Shown here: piece after piece, positions 57,101-64,000 of the stretch
How positions within the stretch are numbered: the first letter of the stretch is position 1
Layout of the letters: the number at the start of each line of letters is the position of its first letter
NCBI GenBank assembly: GCA_964017155.1
Contig: OZ024861.1
Coordinates: 46,465,513 to 46,529,512, forward strand
Reading direction: 5' to 3'
Length of the DNA: 64,000 nucleotides
Source of the DNA: Oasisia sp. SBJ-2009
Taxonomy: Eukaryota > Annelida > Polychaeta > Sabellida > Siboglinidae
Notes under the pieces: generated by a model
Seen by the model: the letters and a program-made list of their open reading frames with translations, nothing else
Database searches by the model: none
What the model was told of the DNA's origin: nothing
Program-made: the position numbers and the translations under genes

Positions 57101-60100
57101 GAGCAAACACACAGCTATTAATATCATTATATTAAAAAGAACAAACGCACAGCTATTAATATTATTATAATAAAAAGAACAAACATGCAGCTAAGAAACA
57201 TGCATCAGTTCCAGAACTGTACAAGACTGGATCTTGCAACCAGGACATGTTGTTGCAATCTCGTCTCTAAAACTGTTTCGAAAAACAAACTAATCATGCA
57301 CTGAGCAGAAGTGCTACAGTCTAGAGCTATCATAGAGTACGTGTTCACTAAATACGTCAGCAAGACAACAGCACCGTCCAGAAAACAAGCATCAAAACAA
57401 GCTCTGTATAAGATGATGATGATCAGAAAGGTGATGTTAAACCACCAGTCACCACCCCACAAGGGACAATGAGGGAATTAGTCGCGCTTAACTGACTGTC
57501 GGTTGGCTGCGGAACTACGCCGAGAAGACAGTCTGCCTGTCGGCTTTTAAATATTTATCCGCGTGATCTATACAATACTGCCACCTCATGGACACTGGTT
57601 AATCATGCCGTAAATTTTAATTGTATTTATATTTATTTTGTGTTAATATAACTTTAATTTTGAATAGTTTTTATAATACAGCATTACAGTATATTTGATA
57701 AAAAGGTATCCTTATTTAATTTGTGTGTTATTCGTGTGGGGCTAGACAATGCTGCCACCTCACGGATACTGGTTAATCCTGCTGTAATTCTTATTTTAAA
57801 CAACTGTAAATTTGAATTTCTACTTATTTTTGTGTTAATATAAGTTCAATTTTGAATACTTTTCATAGGATATCATTATCTTGTAAAAGTATATCGTTAT
57901 TTTAATTTTTATTTCCTAGCTGGCCTGAGAGCCAATCAGGGTCTCTACCCTAATCTGGGCTGAGGCCGCCCTGGCGGGTAACAAATGCAGAGCGATTCTT
58001 TACCCGTGCAGGTAGAGTTGAGGGGCTTAAAAGTGCGGCCACCTCGCGGAGCCTGGGTAACCGAGGCTACGATGGAATCAGAACAATTATGTGAAGGGGC
58101 GACTTACCCTGGACATGCCTTGTCCTTTTGGTCAGTATGGCCGACATGATGCCAAACAATACGCCTATGGTCAAGCCACCTAGACTGACCGTAAAGAATG
58201 CAAAAAAGCCGAGAAGTACCTGAGAAAATCACAATGATCAGAATAATATTAAAAAGTCTTGCCAAGAACAACTTAGTTGTAGTGATGTGGTTTGGGGTAG
58301 CATAAATACACCATCTTTATGAGCACACATGAAATGTATTTTATGTCTTACTAATTAAAGATTTGGCCCGCAGAAAAATAAGTGGACAAAATGTGGTACA
58401 AGTACACCTAAAAGTTTGCAGAAATCTGGAGTAGTATCAGATGCAGGGTGAATGGACTGGCTGGTGGAGCACTGTGGAGGCGGGGGTAAGGGGGCATGGG
58501 GTAAGGGGGCAGAAGAAGTAATGTTGTACAACCTGGTCAGGGGGAATGACTTTCATCTCATTGAAGACGTTCATCATGTTATAGAGCACGACCGTCACAG
58601 CATCTGTGAAATGAGAACATGAATCGAACTGTGACACACCACGCCTCGTGTGTGTGTGCGTGTGCGTGTGCGTGTGCGTGTGCGTGTGCGCGTGTGTTGA
58701 GGGTGAACTATTTCCTTCTATGCACACGCTGGGCACCAAACTTTCACAGATTATTGTATGACCCCTTAAACCAAAAACATAATACTTTCAGTGTTTCAAC
58801 AATTCCAGTTCAACAAAAGTTTTTACATTTTATGGTTTTAAGGTTCATAACTTACAGATGAATGAGCAGTGTTGGGTGGGTGAAGTTGTCATAACACTGA
58901 CACAGCAGCAAGGTGATCGCAATTAAACTTGGATTGTATCGAAAGAGCAAGACATTTACATTTTTAAAACACTATTAAATTCACCCTTTAATAGTTACCA
59001 TCCTCTAAGATCACCCTGTGATACTAATTCACGAGATCACTCCTTGATGCCAGCTTTTGGGGCACCATGTAATACCACCGCTGTGTTGACAATACTTACC
59101 ATTGAGCAGAGATTCGCCAAAGATAAGGAAATAAAGACAATTATTAACTCCTATCTCCTGGAAGATGGCCAGAACCTGGAAAGTAAGAAGTCTTCAAATG
59201 TCGTTCGTATAATGATAATATAAATATTACAAAGTACTGTTACCAATCAAATGTGCAGTGCTGTACAAAATCAAATAAGAAAGCATAGATATATTGTTCA
59301 CAGCTAGTGCAAACAAAATGTAAATCAAGTGAATTTCATGATTATAATAAATATAAGGACATTTAAAATAAGCTTCATGTGATAATACAGACATGTATTC
59401 TTCACATTTCCCCATGAAGACACTGGCACAATAGTGAATCTGGAAGTATTATTTAAATTTTATCTACCATAATATCACTGTGTGAATGTGGAGTACGGTA
59501 ATGTTGCATGTGAGACATACGATTTTTTAGACAGACGATTAACCAGAGTGGTGTTTTCGATAACTTATGCTATTACTACAGACACAAGAAAATTAATACA
59601 TGTTCAACTGTTCAAAAGCATACAGTGCTAGACCTAAATTTCTTGCGGCTGTATAAACACAGTCACTATGGTCTGTACATATCTGGACACATAAACAATC
59701 GGTGTACAAATATTTACAACATATAAAATAATTGTTTTCTACAATAATTGATTCATACTGCGTCTCAATATATAGTCATCATTATATACCAGGTCATAAC
59801 AAAAATAAAGGTAAGTTCTTATATAGAGCAGTATCCAGTCCTCAGGACTGCTCAAAGCACTTTACACTTTACTTCCCTGACAGACCTGTTCAATCAAACA
59901 CCATCTCAACTTTTCTGGGAAGCACCCAACCACGCTGCAATTAATGCATGAAGGCTGCCCGTACAAATATCCACCACTATCTATAGCCAGGTACTCAGTT
60001 ATACAGCAGAATGAACTGGTGCAATGTAGAGTGAAAAAACTTGCCCATGGTTTCACACTGCAGCACAGGACTTAAACTTGGGTTCTCCTAGACGAGAGCC

Positions 60101-63100
60101 CGAAGATCTACCCTTGAGCCAATGTGCTCTACATTAAAGCGACATGGTCTGTTCATGGTTTATTTTTATTGCAAAATCATGTTATACAATATAAATTATA
60201 CCTACTATAGCGTAAAGACAGTAAAAATATGTTTTCATGTGCCATTTAGGGGTTGAAAATAGACGCAGTAAGGGCGCTTAACTCTGTTTACACATCGACC
60301 ACGAGGCGTTTTCAAAACCGTTGTAGGCGTGGCTAAAAGCCCAGAAGGAAATACATGATCACGCGATGCAGTATCACGTGACCACAAGTTGACGCCACTA
60401 ACACCACACCCAGCCAGGTGCACAGCTCCCAGTTGGTAAAGGTCAAAGGGTGGGTGTCACTCGCGGCGATTTGAGTGACAGCGTCGGGATTCTTATAAAC
60501 AGTCGATGTTTAACATTACGAAGTCAGTTCTGTTCTATTTCGATAAAATATTTCTTGGCGGTCAGGACGCTACAATAGTTATAACTTATACTGATTAACA
60601 TGATTTTGCAATAAAAAATAAAAAGCCACAAACTGATCATGTCGCTTTAAAGTAAAAAAAAAGGCAACAGTTTAGTGTTATGCACGTAAAAGAGTTTACA
60701 CTAGCTAATCATTTGCATCTACAATCAATTTTTTTACCTTAGTGGTTACCTCAGAAAGTGGTCTTAAAGTGGGAAAATCTAGCTAATTCACCGACACCAT
60801 GAACCGGCCCATCTTGGACCTTGCAACCAATCACAACCCAGCAGTTTGGAAAAGTAATACGTCAGAGAGTCGTCTGCTGGTTCAGCTGTCATAACAGAGA
60901 GCCAAGCGGTACGCTAAAAGTTGCCTTACGTCGGTTTACCACGAAATCGCGACAGCAATATGCCACACTGTTCCTCATACACTTATGGTAACAGTACAGT
61001 GAAAGACAGTATCACTAAGATGTCTTCTTGTTAACCTTTGAATCGAGCAGAACTGAAACAGTGTTTCGGTGGATTCGTTGCCTTGGGACAGTCACAGACA
61101 CAGCGCCGATCCAAGACGACCCAATTTGATTGACCTAACCATCAAAACGACCACCAACAGCCGCCAAACTTATCCTAACGTATGTTACATACATATACAT
61201 ACACTACGTTATAAAATAAAATCACTTGCATTCTTCTAACGAAGAAAATCCATAAAACAAACGCGCTGACGTCAACGGCAGTTTCGATGACCGCTGGCCG
61301 GTACCGTAAAATCGCAAATATAAGTTAGCCTTACACAAAATGCCATTAGACGGCACGTTTGTGCGCGCGAATATTGATAAACTTTACTTACTGCATTCGC
61401 ACGCGCAAAATAGTTTAATTAATTGTAAATAATATAGTAATAATTAATTATTATCATCACTATGTTTTGCAGGAAATTATAAGTTTTATTATAATACAGT
61501 ATTTTATTTATATAGCGTTACATCCATAATTGGTTGTGGCGTTTCACAACATACTGCTATTAAAAATACAATAAGAAGAATACTACCCACAGGTAATATT
61601 TCAAAATAAATAATGAAAATATGTGTGTCTATGTAATTAACTAAGTGACCTATCAGTATTAAAAAGAACCCATACAAATTCCATAACAACAATAGTGGTA
61701 AATTAATGTAAAGGTAATAAATAATTAAGATGGTAAAATAATTACGACGTAACAATAATTTTCATTCAGCACATACACACAGTATGCATAAGAAAATATT
61801 CTTGAAGCTATACATTTTTCTACTCATGAATTATATTTCCACCACCAGATATGTAATAATAATTAATTTTGGACAAAACACTGTATTAATTATCGGGACA
61901 ATAAATCACTGAAATTTAAGCAGAATATGAATATAATATGGGAAATATATGGTGGTAGAAAAAGAAGGTTTTGGAGCATTCAAAAATAATAATATGTTAT
62001 TGTTTCGTTATCATTGTTAAAAACATCGTTTATATAATATAAGCTTGCATGTTTGCAGTACACGCGGGATGTTTATAGAAATATTCTGAAAATTAACAAT
62101 GTGACATCATCGAACAACATGTAATTTTATGCAAACACATGCATTTTTTTATTTTTTTAATATTACCTGTGGGTAGCATTCTTCTTATTGCATATATTTT
62201 AATAACATCATATTGTGAAGCGCCACAAACAATTATGGATTTGGCGCTATAAGAAAAGAAATATTATAATTATATTATAAGAAAACTTAACATTTTCTGA
62301 AGATCTTTGTAATGATAATAATTAATTATTACTTGATTAATTAAACTATTTCGCGCGTGCTAATGCAGTAAATAAAGTTTATAAATATTCGCGCGCACCA
62401 CCGCGTCGCCTAACGTTATTTTGTGTAAATCTAACTTTTATAGCGATGTTACGGTAACCGAAGAGCCTGAGTTGCCGTCGGGATCTGCGATCGAGTTACT
62501 TTTGTGAATTTTCTTCGTTAGAGGAATGCAAGTGATTTTATTTTATAACATAGTGTATGTATATGTATGTAAGACAAGTGATGAGAAGTTTGGCGGCTGC
62601 TGGCGGTCGTTTTCATGGTTAGGTCGGACAGTACATGTCATTGTTGACACCAGTCGATGCCGTGTCTGCCTCTGGACTGGTTGTTTCTCTTCTCGTCATT
62701 TCAATTTCCCTTGGGTCTTCACCACCACGCACATCTGGTCTGACTGACAACACAGGCCTTTGTCTTTGTGGCTGAAATCTATATCCAGCCACTTCTGAAT
62801 CCGTGCTATTTCCGTCAGACGAAGAATCAGAAAATCCATGTTATTATTTACGCTCTTTTGTGAGCGCAAAGTCACAGCGCCACCCGACGGAGTTGCCAAG
62901 AAGTAGTACGACAACCGCCTATCAGTGGCGGCGAGTCTCATACGTCACTGTTTTTCTAAAATGGCGTTTTCCATAGACTTTCTATAGATATATGTTCTAC
63001 AATTTTTTTCTGCTAAACCGCTGACGTTAAAAATGTGATTGAGGTTGGAAATTGTTAGTTTTTCTTAGCTCTATTAGGCCCATATCACCAAACCGTTGCC

Positions 63101-63262
63101 TTTGTTTTCCCTTTAAGTCCTTCTAATTGTAATGATTTGCTGACATACTCACAGCGACTGGGTCGACAGCGACAATGAGTGAACTGAAGACAAAGCAGTG
63201 GACGAGATTGATGTGAAACGTCCCCATCACGCCAAATATAGACAGGAAGTAGAGTCCAGGCC
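46425..63262 (-). CDS. Na+/H+ exchanger (SLC9A/NHE family), 13 exons, 5' end outside window
   Basis: Exons, 5' to 3': 63153-63262, 59100-59175, 58533-58603, 58108-58219, 56537-56618, 53819-53914, 52511-52632, 51625-51715, 50229-50357, 48779-48868, 48266-48331, 47774-47880, 46425-46508; about 412 residues. It is an integral membrane antiporter that exchanges Na+ for H+. Family hallmarks are SLIVAVDPVAVLAIFQEI, FLIFGESLLND then AVTVVLYN (the acidic transport residue of TM5), YLVAELFHFSGII, SVIFLFLGLSLV, AYGGLRGAVAFSLVAMLDK and FIQGITIKPLVRLLHIKR. A regulatory cytosolic part follows (MTDHVMAGMEVIIGHYG; HYLQPWLLREPQRKDD). It looks like the plasma-membrane NHE1-5 group; the exact orthologue is not assigned. 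All junction phases agree except 52511/51715, where one base is missing. Introns hold many MITEs and minisatellites. Confidence 0.95.
46780..47230 (-). mobile_element. LINE C-terminal fragment, family C
   Basis: Minus-strand frame 47009-47227 encodes KYSFFPRTIAQWNTLPPNAF then SLDTFK-like NNLDTFKGALQDI, the usual end of another LINE polyprotein. A GT-rich 3' UTR follows, carrying the CCCGTTGGGG-type motif near 46815. Confidence 0.75.
47263..47760 (+). mobile_element. LINE C-terminal fragment, family B copy 2
   Basis: The open frame to 47647 encodes MLERVQRRATKMIPKLRNIS, LTTLETRRLRGDQIEVYKMN and RQFSFSQRIVNDWNRLSADC, ending in IKSTYT. The 3' UTR includes GATGGGCGGGGTATACTTAG and ends in CTTGTTAAATCTTGT. 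It is 5' truncated. Confidence 0.85.
49256..50064. mobile_element. TTAA-flanked MITE-like element
   Basis: TTAA at 49252-49255 and 50065-50068 brackets inverted ends that begin A(A/G)GG(A/C)T(A/C)(T/C)CC and continue with GAGAGGTTCACA(G/T)TATTAACTTACATAT over about 110 bp. Inner inverted copies of CACCAGTGACG(T/C)AAGC and a run of TTTTCTATAGAATTCT-like palindromes (49660-49915) lie between. TTAA duplications are made by piggyBac and Kolobok transposases. It lies in an intron of the exchanger. Confidence 0.65.
50440..50840 (+). mobile_element. LINE 3' UTR with TTA tail, copy 2
   Basis: Shares with 3150-3600 the blocks TAATGACATTTTAGACC, GCCATATTTCATTTTATTG, GGCACTATGTGAATC and GGCAATAAAGCTTTATTATT. 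Confidence 0.75.
51205..51525 (-). mobile_element. LINE 3' fragment, family B copy 3
   Basis: Inverse of the 3' part of 47263-47760: plus-strand GGCAGGTGGACTAGGAAGCC, then TCAGCTGATAATCTGTTCCA and CTTGACAGAGAAAAA. It lies immediately next to the exchanger exon at 51625-51715. Confidence 0.8.
51765..51900 (-). mobile_element. Retroelement 3' terminus (minus)
   Basis: ATAATAATAGTTTATTTCTT tail then ATAGCGCCCC and TTTTGGGGCGCTTTACAA, the inverse of the GCGC-type 3' terminus. Confidence 0.55.
52885..53135 (+). mobile_element. tRNA-derived SINE, copy 2
   Basis: A-box-like GGCAGCTCAGTGGTTAG, B-box-like GGGTTTGAATCG, body with TCTACATTGCTCCAG and a GAGCAGTCCTGAGGACT end. Same family as 36487-36810. 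Confidence 0.8.
53215..53640 (-). mobile_element. LINE 3' UTR, copy 3 (minus)
   Basis: Inverse of copies 1 and 2: plus-strand TTGCCATTTTCAACATGCAT, CATAGTGCCTATATACAGT, CAATAAAATGAAATATGGCA. The tail is lost. Confidence 0.75.
54497..55910. repeat. 30-bp minisatellite, ~47 copies
   Basis: The unit GGCCATGTGGGAGTAGCACG plus TCATCTGTCG repeats with near-perfect 30-bp spacing. Because 30 is a multiple of 3, several frames on both strands stay open for 300-500 codons. These are not treated as genes. It lies in the exchanger intron between the 56537 and 53914 exon edges. Confidence 0.97.
55911..56110. other. Possible LTR-like flank of the minisatellite
   Basis: A GC-richer stretch with AATAAA (56046-56051), ending CACGACCCCTTACA, so the inverse begins TGTAAGGGGTCGTG. 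This looks like an LTR end, but no second copy or coding region is present. Confidence 0.3.
59811..60135 (-). mobile_element. tRNA-derived SINE, copy 3 (minus)
   Basis: The inverse shows a B-box-like GAACCCAAGTTTAAGTCC and the shared body (AGAAAAGTTGAGATGGTGTT, TTGAACAGGTCTGTCAGGGA, GTCCTGAGGACTGGATAC). It is closest to copy 1. Confidence 0.8.
60138..60646. mobile_element. TTAA-flanked MITE
   Basis: TTAA at 60134-60137 and 60647-60650. The ends AGCGACATGGTCTGTT and (inverse) AGCGACATGATCAGTT continue into matching TTTTTATTGCAAAATCATGT over about 90 bp. The interior is GC-richer with no frame. It directly follows the SINE. Confidence 0.8.
61131..62640. mobile_element. Element with ~300-bp inverted arms, related to the 213/10341 family
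   Basis: The left arm 61131-61450 matches the inverse of 62290-62635 through GACCTAACCAT(C/G)AAAACGACC, CAGCCGCCAAACTT, TAAAATAAAATCACTTGCAT and GTTTAATTAAT. The arm also resembles the inner sequence of the element at 213-780 in the same order. The interior contains two opposed GCGC-type retroelement termini (61500-61560 and 62210-62280). Outer ends are not sharply defined. Confidence 0.6.
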
Positions 63263-64000
63263 CTGGCAACGTATAAACTGATGAACATTCGTCACCACTT
63301 CTACAACTTCTTTTAGACACATCCAACTATTGATTTTTATCTTGCAAATGTACAGTATTCCGCAAGTTCTACAACTATGAGGTAAAAATCACGTATTGGA
63401 TATTTCTAAAACTAATAAAAGAAACTGGTACAACTGAACGGTTTTGGGGCAAAACATATGTTATATCCATTTGCTTCTTTTTGAGACAAATTCAAAGCCA
63501 CTTTCATGTTCCATTCTCAGGTATTAAATGAAACTTCTCAATGATGTTGGTGTATGCTGGGAATCCAAAATCTCAGAGAATACTGTTAGTAACAAAGTCT
63601 GCCTAGATGAATATAGATATATCGCTTGCATCTTTATACAAATTCAAGACATGTTTTAGACTTTTTTTGTGTATATTGTTTGTTGCAGTTTTATCATGTT
63701 TTCTTTAAAATGTTTCATCCTGTTTTGTGCAAAAATTCTAAACATGGTATTTATCACAATTTGCCCTGAAGCCCTTCTATTGAATTGTAGCAAGGGACAT
63801 TTACATAGACTGTGTAACCTATCGTCACATACCAGACGGTGCTTACACAGTATGTCTACAAATTTACCATCTGTATATTGTTCAACATGTCTATACATAC
63901 ATTCCTTTCATAATGTCAAATAGGTAATTAAATATCATGCATTTAAGGATTTACTAAATAATTAATTACCATACTGTATTTGGTTTTTAGTCATTAATTT
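63263..64000. other. Exchanger intron, no further exon identified
   Basis: The upstream transmembrane exons expected for an NHE were not found up to the edge. The DNA is AT-rich with one 80-codon minus-strand frame of no recognised family. Confidence 0.5.

Noticed and set aside
63656..63898. 80-codon minus-strand frame near the right edge
   Set aside because: No similarity to the exchanger and no clear splice sites; probably chance or an old repeat.

Overview
The window is animal (metazoan) nuclear DNA, most likely from a marine invertebrate; I cannot name the phylum from sequence alone. It has split genes with GT-AG introns of about 0.1-4 kb, long dinucleotide and tetranucleotide microsatellites, and dense transposon remains. 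There is no bacterial, phage or CRISPR structure. Most long open reading frames are shadows of tandem repeats. The real genes were found by joining short exons whose splice phases and protein similarity agree.

Three conserved genes form the backbone. (1) CCDC174, plus strand, 2438-15786: 11 exons, complete, 739 codons plus stop. (2) A Tctex-1 dynein light chain (DYNLT1/3 type), minus strand, 16785-22460: 5 exons, complete, 113 residues. It faces CCDC174 tail to tail. (3) A plasma-membrane-type Na+/H+ exchanger (SLC9A, NHE family), minus strand, 13 clear exons between 46425 and 63262. Its N-terminal part lies beyond the right edge. Two likely tail exons lie at 42056-42288 and 40844-40994, and a further unassigned two-exon coding fragment lies at 39364-40197.

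Between the dynein light chain and the exchanger (about 22.6-37 kb) lies a block of mobile DNA. It holds a 5'-truncated LINE with a readable reverse transcriptase (23044-25059), a full-length but frameshifted Ty3/gypsy LTR element (25324-30061, minus), and a solo LTR of the same family (31007-31231, with a perfect 5-bp target duplication). It also holds a 4.5-kb DNA transposon with inverted ends and a broken multi-domain gene (31431-35932, minus), and LINE and SINE pieces.

The introns carry several well-delimited non-autonomous elements: hAT-like ones with 8-bp or 6-bp target duplications, two with TTAA flanks, and fold-back elements. They also carry minisatellites of 45, 30 and 20 bp. The most notable are the 45-bp array in the dynein light chain gene, whose unit copies that gene's own 3' splice site, and a recurrent GGGGGTTTTGTCC motif array that sits next to CA/GT repeats at three places in CCDC174 introns.

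The genes share no evident pathway: one is an RNA-processing-associated nuclear protein, one a microtubule-motor cargo adaptor, one an ion exchanger. No complete new defence or biosynthetic system is visible.
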